From G965213525 sp965213525 (lineage in GTDB: Bacteria; Actinomycetota; Acidimicrobiia; Acidimicrobiales; Poriferisodalaceae), in NCBI GenBank assembly GCA_965213525.1, contig OZ243889.1, forward strand, positions 2,666,001 to 2,730,000: a DNA stretch of 64,000 bases, written 5' to 3'. Below are positions 54,209 to 61,576 of the stretch, piece by piece. The first letter of the stretch is position 1, and each line of letters opens with the position of its first letter. The position numbers and the translations under genes were made by a program. Under the pieces are notes generated by a model. That model had not been told where the DNA came from, did no database searches, and saw only the letters and a program-made list of their open reading frames with translations.

Positions 54209-56101
54209 ATGCGCTGCACCACCCTCAAGGCCCCCTCGGCCGAGCACCTCGACCGGCTGGTCGGCTACTACGCCGGCCTCGCCGAGGACCACCAGCGCCG
54301 GGACGGCAGGGCCCGGGGGCCGGTCGACTACTACCTCGACCCGAACGAGCCGCCGGGTCGCTGGTGGGGCGCCGGCTGCGCCGGCGTCGGGCTGTCCGGC
54401 GAGGACGAGGCCGACCAGCTGGCCCGCATGCCCGTCGCCCGTCACCCGCTCACGGACGCCAAGCTCGGCCGGGGCTACGGCAAGAACTCGGCTCGCAGCT
54501 ACGACGCCACCTTCTCGACGCCGAAGTCGGTGAGCCTGCTCTGGGGGCTCTCGGCCGACTCGTGGGTGCGGGCCGAGGTCCTCGCCGCCCACGACACGGC
54601 GGTGAACGCCGCCCTGTCGTGGCTCGCCGGCCACGGCGCCGTCGCCCGCCGGGGCACCGACGGCGTCCACCAGGTCGACACCCGGGGGCTGACCGCCGCC
54701 CTGTTCCGCCAGCACACGAGCCGCACCGCCGACCACCAGCTCCACACCCACGCCCTCATCTGGCCGAAGGTGCAGGACCCGACGGGGAAGTGGCTGGCCC
54801 TCGACGCCCGGCTGCTCAAGCGACAGCAGCGCTCGATCGGCTGGCTGTACGACGCCGCCCTGCGCTCGGAGCTAACCGCCCGGCTCGGCATGGCCTGGGG
54901 CGAGCTCGAAGGTGGCCGGGCCGACCTCGTCGCCGTGCCCCAGGGCCTGCGCGAGCTGTTCTCGAAGCGCTCGGAGCAGGTCGAGGCCTGCCTGGCCGAG
55001 GTGCTGCGGCGCTGGGTGGCCGAGCACGACGGCACCGAGCCCGACCCCCGCACTCTTGCCGCCCTGGAGCGGGACGCCGTCTACAAGAGCCGGCCGACCA
55101 AGCCCAAGGTCACTGACGCCGAGACGATGCGGGCCGAGTGGCAGCGGGAGGCCCTCGCCGCCGGCCGCCAGCTGCCCGTCGCCCCTGCCGGACGCCGCCT
55201 GCTGCCCGGCCTCGCCGCTCTTGACCGTGAGGCGGTGATCGACGAGGCGTTGCGGCGGGTGGCCTCGGAGGGCTCGACGTGGCTGCAGGCCGACCTCATG
55301 CGAGAGGTCGCAACCCTCGTGCCCGCCGGCACTGCGCCCTCGGCCGAGGCCCTCATCGCCCTGGTCGACGATCTCGCCACCGAGGCCGCCGGCCGCTGCA
55401 CCGAGCTGCACCCCCCGGCGCCGGCGGGCACGCCGTGCCGGGCGGACGGGCGGCCCATCACCGAGGCCGTCATCGACCGCCAGCTCTCCTCGCCGCCTGT
55501 GCTCGACCAGGAGCGCCGGCTGCTCGACTGGGCCGAGCGCCAGGTGCGCCGAGGCGGTCAGCCCGGGTGCCTCGTCGACGCCGAGGCCCTCGACGACGAG
55601 CAGGCCGCCGCTGCGGCGGCCGTCGCTGGCACGGCGCCGGCGGTGCTGGTGGTCGGCCCGGCGGGCTCGGGCAAGACGAGGATGCTCGCCACGGCCGTCG
55701 CCAGCATCCGAGGCCAAGCCGTGCTCGGCGTCGCACCGTCGGGCAAGGCGACCGACGTGCTCGCCGCCGAAGCCGGCTGCCGCTCGGTCACGCTGGCCAA
55801 GCTGCTCCTCGAGCACGAGCGCTCCGAGCTGTCGCCCGCCCTGCGACTGCCCCGGGGCTCGACCGTGCTCCTCGACGAAGCCGGCATGGCCTCCACCGAC
55901 GACCTCGACGCCTCGTCGCCGAGCGAGGTCACCAGCGGCCAACGGTGGCCACCCCTCGGAACGAGGAAGTCCAGCTCAGTGGCCCTATCGGGGCAGGGTG
56001 GACAGTGGCGGGAAGGTGTGGATAACCACTCTGCGAGAACTACGGATCAGAAGGTTGGGGGTTCGAGTCCCTCCGAGCGCGCAAGAACCCCACTGGTCTG
56101 A
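54209..56101 (+). pseudogene. MobF/TrwC-type relaxase-helicase, 3'-truncated at attR
   Basis: The relaxase domain (about 1-290) has the catalytic tyrosine region VGYYAGLAEDHQRRDG, GKNSARSYDATFSTPKSVSL and the three-His metal motif HQLHTH (about 176). A linker follows. The helicase domain starts near 450 with Walker A GPAGSGKT (about 483-490) and Walker B VLLDEAGM (about 553). Homology ends at MASTDDL near 55910; the remaining residues are noise running through attR to the stop. The helicase motifs III-VI and everything beyond are missing. Starts at ATG 54209 or GTG 54206. Confidence 0.85.
56039..56082 (+). repeat. attR (44-bp core)
   Basis: Identical to the attL core at 51691-51734. A further 27 bp (56083-56109 against 51735-51761) match with three differences, so the duplicated region is about 71 bp. 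Confidence 0.92.
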
Positions 56102-56309
56102 AGCAGTATGAGCCTGTGGAGGACTCGCCGGTTCACCCCGATGCGGGCCGCCTGCCCGTACGCGGTCGCCTCAACCGCATTGCAAGCGCCCTGCCCCCAT
56201 CGGAGCAGAGGCGCCTGTAGCTCAGCATCGCCGCGCGAGATCCGTCCGTCCGCGTACTCGCGGACCCACGACCGACGATCCGCGCGGCCGCCGCGATACA
56301 GAACGGCTG

Positions 56310-56520
56310 AACCAGCGCCCCGACGCCCTTCACGTTCGTGCGCGCCCACGCCAACCGGTACTCGATCTCTGACTGCTAGCCGTTGCCGTGCGGTACGGCC
56401 TGCTGCTCCTCGGTGAAGCCCTCGGCCTCGATCCGCTGACGGTCGATCTCAGCGATGCGCGCCGAGCCGCCCAGTGGGAAACCGCCCGCAGCGTCGGCGA
56501 CAGCAGCTAGATCGGCATCG
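56310..56520 (-). pseudogene. Relic of an Mrr-like restriction protein N-terminus
   Basis: On the minus strand: ARIAEIDRQRIEAEGFTEEQ, QAVPHGNG, a TAG stop, then in the same frame QSEIEYRLAWARTNVKGVGA. The EEQQAVxHGxG...EIEYRLAWARTxLKG pattern recalls the winged-helix start of Mrr-type restriction endonucleases. No nuclease domain is present. This is a weak but readable relic; the neighbouring 56110-56310 shows nothing I can name. Confidence 0.45.
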
Positions 56521-56529
56521 CCTCGCTCA

Positions 56530-56664
56530 TGTCCGCCGTTCCTGCATCGCCCGGCCGGCACAGACAAGACGAGGACGCTGACGACGGCCGTCGCCAGCCT
56601 GCGGGCCCGCGCCGTGCTCGGCGTTGCACCGTCGGGCAAGGCCGCCGACGTCCTCGACGCCACC
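56530..56664 (+). pseudogene. Second relaxase-helicase fragment
   Basis: LHRPAGTDKTRTLTTAVASL then RARAVLGVAPSGKAADVL closely follows the Walker A region of the relaxase at 55650-55770, with GTDKT in place of GSGKT. It is only about 40 codons long and outside attR, so it comes from a different, older element copy. Confidence 0.7.
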
Positions 56665-57001
56665 GTGACCGGGTATCGACCCCTGACCGACGTGATGACG
56701 TGCGACGCCAGGGACCGACACGTCCTTGCTGCGGCCGTCCGGGCGAACGCCGGGGCGATCATCACGTTCAGCGTGCGGGACTTCCCTGCGTCGAGCACCG
56801 GTCCCTTCGAAGATCGACGTGATCACGCCCGACGTGTTCCTGAACGACCTCCTCGATCTGGCCCCGGGGGCTGTGGTGGACGAGCTCCATCTGCAGGCGG
56901 CGGCGAACCGGCGTGCGCCCAGGACCCTGTCGGATCTGCTCGGCGCGCTCGATCGAGCTGGCGCGCGTGGCTTTGCCGACGAGATCCGCCGCAGGGTCTG
57001 A
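56665..57001 (+). pseudogene. PIN-domain toxin, C-terminal fragment with frameshift
   Basis: Joined in frame to the relaxase relic: VTGYRPLTDVMTCDARDRHV, LAAAVRANAGAIITFSVRDF carry the third and fourth acidic positions of a PIN domain. Near 56812 the frame shifts and continues IDVITPDVFLNDLLDLAPGA, then a helical tail ending FADEIRRRV. It has no N-terminus. It belongs to a longer PIN subfamily than the fragment at 53449. Confidence 0.7.
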
Positions 57002-57111
57002 GGAACGCTGGATCCCGAGTGCGGTCCGCCGGTCTGCCCCTTGCAGACGCAGGGCGCTTGCCGGACGAGCCGCCTCGGTTGGGTGCCGAGCCGCCGGGGT
57101 AGGTGCCAGGG

Positions 57112-57624
57112 ATGACCGAACCACGCACCGCGCTCGTGCTCGCCGCCGATCTGGTGGAGGACATCGAGCTGCTCTACCCCATCCACCGCCTCCGTGAAGA
57201 GGGGGTCGAGGTCACGATCGCCGGGCTCAGCGACCAGCCCATCACCGGCAAGAAGGGCCACGGCCCAGTCCCCGTCGACGCCGTCGTCGACGATCTCGAC
57301 GCAGCCGACTTCGACGCCCTGGTCATCCCCGGCGGGTACGCCCCTGACAAGCTCCGCCAGTCCGAGACCGTGCTCGACCTGGTGAGGGCGTTCGACGCCG
57401 CGTCCAAGCCCGTCGCCTTCATCTGTCACGCCGGGTGGGTGCCGATCTCTGCGGGTGTGGTCAAGGGGCGCCGGGCCACCAGCGTCGCCGCCATCAAGGA
57501 CGACATGGTCAACGCCGGCGCCGATTGGGTCGACGAGGGCTGCGTCGTCGACGGCAACCTCATCTCGGCCCAGGTGCCCGCCGATCTCGGACCGTGGATG
57601 AAGGCCCTGCTCGCCGCCCTCTAA
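57112..57624 (+). CDS. DJ-1/PfpI family protein
   Basis: A 170-residue protein of the PfpI/YhbO type. It has the N-terminal acid in AADLVEDIELLYP, the DFDALVIPGGYAPDKLR strand, and the nucleophile elbow AFICHAGW with Cys-His. Such proteins are reported as proteases, glyoxalases or deglycases; the precise activity is unsettled. ATG 57112 follows a GTG at 57103 that is less likely. It is the first intact gene after the relic zone. Confidence 0.92.
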   Translation: MTEPRTALVLAADLVEDIELLYPIHRLREEGVEVTIAGLSDQPITGKKGHGPVPVDAVVDDLDAADFDALVIPGGYAPDKLRQSETVLDLVRAFDAASKPVAFICHAGWVPISAGVVKGRRATSVAAIKDDMVNAGADWVDEGCVVDGNLISAQVPADLGPWMKALLAAL

Positions 57625-57660
57625 GCCCGACCGGGGCCGGTCGCCACGACCGGCACGACC

Positions 57661-57969
57661 TCAGGGGTGGGGGCGCACCGCCACGGCCACGGTGGGGTCG
57701 AGCGGGCCGTGGAGGTGCGGGAACAGCTGGCCCCCCCGAGCCGGCTCCCAGCGCAGATCGTCCCCGAGGGTGTCGGGGTCCAGATCGACGACGACGAGGT
57801 CGTCCTGGCCGGCGAAGTGGCGGGCGACGGTCCCAGCCAGCTGCTCGTCGGTGGACAGGTGGATGAAGCCGTCGCGACGGTCATCGTCGGATCCGAGGTA
57901 GGTGCCGGCGTCCACCGCCGCCTCCCACTCCTGGCGCCGCAGCACCTTGTGGACCACCCCCGAGCGCAT
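57661..57969 (-). CDS. DUF952 family protein
   Basis: A 102-residue protein. VVHKVLRRQEWEAAVDAGTY, DGFIHLSTDEQLAGTVARHF and LRWEPARGGQLFPHLHGPLD are the conserved DUF952 blocks, which have an ADP-ribosyltransferase-like look (the HLST block). Function unknown. It converges on the DJ-1-like gene with a 36-bp gap. Confidence 0.9.
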   Translation of the reverse strand: MRSGVVHKVLRRQEWEAAVDAGTYLGSDDDRRDGFIHLSTDEQLAGTVARHFAGQDDLVVVDLDPDTLGDDLRWEPARGGQLFPHLHGPLDPTVAVAVRPHP

Positions 57970-58149
57970 CGGGCCACCCTACGGGGGCAGGTCCGACCGG
58001 TCCTCGACGGCGACGAACGTCCATGCCCTCGACGATGTCGACGCGCCGCGGCGCAGCGACGAACGCCCGTCCCCTTGGCGGCGTGGACGAGCCGCGGCCG
58101 CCGGAGGCCTGTCGTTCGCGAGACTGCGCGGGCGACGGGGAAGGGCGAC

Positions 58150-59121
58150 ATGGGCGACGAGGACGAGTTGGCGGCCACGGGCCACGCCCCGCCGCGTCGT
58201 CGGCGCTGGCCGCTGGCTCTGGGCGTCGCCGCTGTCGTCCTGGTCGCCGCCGTCGGGGGGTTCCTCTGGTGGTTCTTCGCCGACGACGCCCCCGACGAGG
58301 TCGACCTGGCCGCCACCGTCGACCAGCTCGCCGCCGACCCGTCGACCGCCGACGCGTCCGCCGCAGGACCAGACGCCACCAGCGGAGCAGACGCCACAGC
58401 ACAGCCCCCCGGGGCCGTCGCCCCCGCCACGCCGGGCTCAGACGATGCGCGGTCCGAGGAGGCCCCGACCCCGGCCACCGCCGACGATCCGTCGCCCGGC
58501 CCGTCCGCTGGTGACGACCCGGCTGCCCAGGACGTCGCAGCTGGGGTGGTCGGCGACGGCATCGACGGCACCTGGATGGTCGATACGAACCTCGGCACCT
58601 TCGACCTCTCGGACTCGTCGACCGGCAGCTACGTGGGGTTCCGCATCGACGAGGAGCTTCGGGGGATCGGCGCCACCGAGGCCGTGGGCCGCACGGGCAG
58701 CGTCGAGGGCACCTTCATCATCGCCGACCAGACGTTGAGGTCCGCCGACGTCACCGCCGACCTGTCCGACCTCGCCACCGACGACTCACGACGCGACGAC
58801 CGGGCGCGAGGGGCGCTCAACGTCGACGAGCAGCCCGCGGCGACGTTCCGACTCGTCGCGCCGGTCGAGTTGGGTGAGGTCGCGGCGCTCGGTGAACCCG
58901 TCGACGCCTTGGCGGCCGGCGAGCTGACCGTCAACGGCGTCACCCAGCCGGTCGAGGTCGACCTCGACGCCCAGCTCGTCGAGGACGTGGTGGTCGTGAC
59001 CGGGACGACGACGATCCTGCTGTCGGACTTCGACGTGGAGGTGCCTTCGGCTCCGGTGGTGGTGTCGGCATCTGATGAGGCCACCGTCGAGCTTCAGCTG
59101 CTGTTCACCCGGGCCGGCTGA
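58150..59121 (+). CDS. YceI-like lipid-binding domain protein, membrane-anchored
   Basis: A 323-residue protein. One N-terminal membrane helix (WPLALGVAAVVLVAAVGGFL), an Ala/Asp/Pro-rich linker (about 55-135), then a YceI domain (about 140-323): GTWMVDTNLGTFDLSDSSTG, SYVGFRIDEEL, VEGTFIIADQTLRSADVTAD and LTVNGVTQPVEVDLDAQLVE. YceI barrels bind isoprenoid lipids in the periplasm or outside the cell. ATG 58150 is used. Confidence 0.88.
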   Translation: MGDEDELAATGHAPPRRRRWPLALGVAAVVLVAAVGGFLWWFFADDAPDEVDLAATVDQLAADPSTADASAAGPDATSGADATAQPPGAVAPATPGSDDARSEEAPTPATADDPSPGPSAGDDPAAQDVAAGVVGDGIDGTWMVDTNLGTFDLSDSSTGSYVGFRIDEELRGIGATEAVGRTGSVEGTFIIADQTLRSADVTADLSDLATDDSRRDDRARGALNVDEQPAATFRLVAPVELGEVAALGEPVDALAAGELTVNGVTQPVEVDLDAQLVEDVVVVTGTTTILLSDFDVEVPSAPVVVSASDEATVELQLLFTRAG

Positions 59122-59184
59122 GATGGGTCGGTGAGCGTGGCTGAACGCCGGGTCTCGGCGGTCGACAGGGTCGGAGAGATCCTG

Positions 59185-60420
59185 ATGCGCCCCCACCTGC
59201 TTCCGTCGTCTCGCTTCGTGGCGATCCTGGTGACCCTGATGGTCGCCGTCGGGCTCGTCGGCGCCCCGACGCCGGCTGGCGCCGATGAGGTCATCGATGA
59301 GCTGGAGCGCCGCCGGGCCGAGACCCAGCGTGACGTCGAGGCCGCCGGCACCACCGTGGACGCCCTCGGCGCCGACGTCGGCGAGGCACTCGCCGAGCTC
59401 GACCGACTGGCCGCAGCCAGCGAGCGCGCCGACCTGGAGGCTCAGGTCGCTCGGACCATCGCCGACGCAGCGGCACAGGCGGCGGCGTCGTCGTCGGTCT
59501 CGGCCGATCTCGCCTCAGAGGCCCTCGGCGGGTTGCGGCAGCGGTTGTCGGCCCTGGCCGTCGAACGCTACGTCGCCGGTCCGGGCGACGGGCTGTTGGC
59601 CCGAGTGGTCGAAGGTGACGTCTTCGCCGACGCTCGTCGCGACGTCGTGCTGGCCACCGCCGCAGGTGAGGATCTGAGCGCGGCCGAGGCCGTCGACCTG
59701 GCGAGCCAGACCCTCGACGCCCGTCGAGACGCCGCTGCGCTCACCACGACGTTGGCCCAACGGTTGTCAGCGGAGGCGAGCCAGCTCGGCGCAGCGGCCG
59801 AGACCGCCGAGGCCGAGTGGTCCGAGTGGGTCGAGTCGCTGCAGGACCGCCTCGACCGTGCCCTGGTCGAGGCCGCCGCCCTCGACCAGCTCGACGCCGG
59901 GCTCGCCGCCCAGATCCGCATCCGCGAGATCGAGCTCGCCGAGCAGCTCCGAGCCCGTCAGGCCGCGCTGGCCCGCAGGGCACCGCCACGTCCGTCCGAG
60001 ACCGTCAAGACCGCAGCGGTGGTCGACGCCACCGAGACCGTGGTCGTCCGAGGTCTGCGGGTGCACCACTCGGTCGCCGCGAACGTCGATGCGATGCTCG
60101 CCCACGCCGAGCGCGACGGCATCGTCTTGGGCGGGGGCGGCTGGCGCGACGGCGACGCCCAGTTGCGCCTGCGCCGCTCGCACTGCGGGTCGACCGACTA
60201 CGACATCTACCAACGCCCCGCCGGGGAGTGCCGTCCCCCGACCGCCCGGCCCGGTCGCTCGATGCACGAACAGGGGCTGGCGTTGGACCTCACCCACCAG
60301 GGGCGGGCGATCGTCACCCGCGACGACGACGCCTACCGGTGGCTGGCAGCCAACGCCGCCACCTACGGCTTCTACAACCTGCCGAGCGAGCCCTGGCACT
60401 GGTCGACGAACGGCCGGTGA
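59185..60420 (+). CDS. VanY-type D-Ala-D-Ala carboxypeptidase with coiled-coil domain
   Basis: A 411-residue exported protein. The signal peptide runs to about residue 33 (VGLVGAPTPAGAD). A long Ala/Glu-rich coiled coil (35-285) follows, then an M15B zinc peptidase domain (about 300-411) with SMHEQGLALDLT (His and Asp ligands) and EPWHWS (third His). It trims peptidoglycan stem peptides. ATG 59185 is chosen because GGAGAG lies 6 nt before it and the signal peptide then starts correctly; a GTG 54 bp upstream is also open. Its stop overlaps the next start (GTGA). Confidence 0.88.
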   Translation: MRPHLLPSSRFVAILVTLMVAVGLVGAPTPAGADEVIDELERRRAETQRDVEAAGTTVDALGADVGEALAELDRLAAASERADLEAQVARTIADAAAQAAASSSVSADLASEALGGLRQRLSALAVERYVAGPGDGLLARVVEGDVFADARRDVVLATAAGEDLSAAEAVDLASQTLDARRDAAALTTTLAQRLSAEASQLGAAAETAEAEWSEWVESLQDRLDRALVEAAALDQLDAGLAAQIRIREIELAEQLRARQAALARRAPPRPSETVKTAAVVDATETVVVRGLRVHHSVAANVDAMLAHAERDGIVLGGGGWRDGDAQLRLRRSHCGSTDYDIYQRPAGECRPPTARPGRSMHEQGLALDLTHQGRAIVTRDDDAYRWLAANAATYGFYNLPSEPWHWSTNGR

Positions 60421-60854
60421 CGAGCACCACCCGGCAGAGCCCCCAGGTGGTGCCCGGTCCGGTCCGAGGGGTCCTCCTCGCGCTGGCGGTGTTCCTCGGC
60501 GCTGTCGTCGGGTTCGTCGAGGTCGATCGCGTCGGTCACTTGACGGTCGACTCGGTGGCCGGCAACGCTGCCTACTTCACGCTGGCGGTCGGCCTTGCCG
60601 CCGTCGTGCCGTTCTCCTTCGCCAGAGCCGGCCGTCGCGGCGTCGGGGTGATGGCCATGGGCCTCGGGATCACGGCGGCGCTGACCCTCGGGGCCTTCGG
60701 GCACAACGACAGCTCGACCTCGGCGTTCGTCTTCATCTACTGGTGGCTCCTCGGCCCGGTCGCCGGTGCGGCGGCGGCGGCCGCCTCCCGACGGCGCCAT
60801 CGGCGCCCTCCGTCGCCAGCGGGTCGCCGGGCCGGCAGCCCAGGACGGGGCTGA
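60417..60854 (+). CDS. Hypothetical membrane protein
   Basis: A 145-residue protein with four hydrophobic segments (GVLLALAVFLGAVVGFVEV, AYFTLAVGLAAVVPFSFA, GVGVMAMGLGITAALTLGAF, VFIYWWLLGPVAGAAAAA) and a basic C-terminal tail. It is translationally coupled to the carboxypeptidase by a GTGA overlap, so a role at the wall or membrane is plausible. No family is recognised. Confidence 0.75.
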   Translation: MTSTTRQSPQVVPGPVRGVLLALAVFLGAVVGFVEVDRVGHLTVDSVAGNAAYFTLAVGLAAVVPFSFARAGRRGVGVMAMGLGITAALTLGAFGHNDSSTSAFVFIYWWLLGPVAGAAAAAASRRRHRRPPSPAGRRAGSPGRG

Positions 60855-60903
60855 ACCTCTTCGTGTGATGACGACGTGACCGACATCACAACGACTGCAT
60901 CGC

Positions 60904-60917
60904 CTGCAAGCTTGCAG
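60904..60917. promoter_or_regulatory. Perfect palindrome upstream of the TetR gene
   Basis: CTGCAAGCTTGCAG, 14 bp with no spacer, 30 bp before the TetR start. Position and symmetry suit the operator of the TetR regulator controlling itself and the MMPL gene. Confidence 0.6.
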
Positions 60918-60947
60918 TGAGTGCAGCGAGATGCTGGAGTGGGCGGC

Positions 60948-61547
60948 ATGAGCGCACGGCCTGATCTGCGACAGCGCAAGAAGGCCGAGACCCGCGCCCG
61001 CCTGGCCGACGCTGCGCTGTCCCTGGCCCTCGAGCACGGGCCCGCCGCCATCACCGTCGAACAGATCGCCGAGGTGGCCGACGTCTCGCCGCGGACGTTC
61101 TTCAACCACTTCGCCAGCAAGGACGACGCCGTCCTCGCCGTCGACCCGGCCGAGAAGGCCGACCTGCTGCGCATCCTGACCGAGCGTGATCCCGACCTCA
61201 GCCCGCTCCAGGCGCTACGCAGCGTCGTCATCGAACACCTCACCTCCGAGGCGGCCGGCGGGGCCCGTCTCGTCGCCCGGGCTCGGCTCATCTCGGCCCA
61301 CCCGTCGCTCGAAGCCGCCCACCTGGCTCACCTGCGCGACATCGAGGACCACCTCGAGGCAGCAGTCGCTGGCCGCCTGGGCACCGACCGCGACAGCGAT
61401 CCCTACCCGGCCCTGCTCGTGGCCTGCGTGTCGAGTGCCCTGCGGACCGCCATGGCCCACCTCGCCGACACCGGCCGCGATCCCGTCGTGGTCGTGGACG
61501 AGATCTTCGACGTGCTCGAGCGGGGTTTCGAGCCCCCCACCCGCTGA
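60948..61547 (+). CDS. TetR-family repressor
   Basis: A 199-residue regulator. The N-terminal HTH domain has RARLADAALSLALEHGPAAI, TVEQIAEVADVSPRTFFNHF and ASKDDAVL, all canonical. The C-terminal ligand domain is unremarkable. It lies 29 bp before the MMPL transporter gene, the normal layout of a repressor-efflux pair induced by the transporter substrate. Confidence 0.94.
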   Translation: MSARPDLRQRKKAETRARLADAALSLALEHGPAAITVEQIAEVADVSPRTFFNHFASKDDAVLAVDPAEKADLLRILTERDPDLSPLQALRSVVIEHLTSEAAGGARLVARARLISAHPSLEAAHLAHLRDIEDHLEAAVAGRLGTDRDSDPYPALLVACVSSALRTAMAHLADTGRDPVVVVDEIFDVLERGFEPPTR

Positions 61548-61576
61548 TCCTTTCGCGAACCGGAGGAGGTGACCTG

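Larger units (their letters stand above)
51691..56082. mobile_element. Decayed integrative (ICE-like) element in tRNA-Arg
   Basis: A 4.4-kb segment bounded by a 44-bp perfect direct repeat of the tRNA-Arg 3' end. The similarity continues for 27 bp more with three mismatches. Cargo in order: tyrosine integrase (broken), DUF2442-like gene (frameshifted), a 43-residue gene, a truncated PIN toxin with its HTH antitoxin, and a MobF relaxase that stops abruptly before attR. No plasmid replication, conjugation or packaging genes remain. The parent was probably an actinobacterial conjugative or mobilisable element. Confidence 0.88.

Noticed and set aside
56047..56349. A minus-strand reading frame ending in ARSEGLEPPTF.
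   Set aside because: That ending is the antisense translation of tRNA sequence in attR, a known false gene-caller product.
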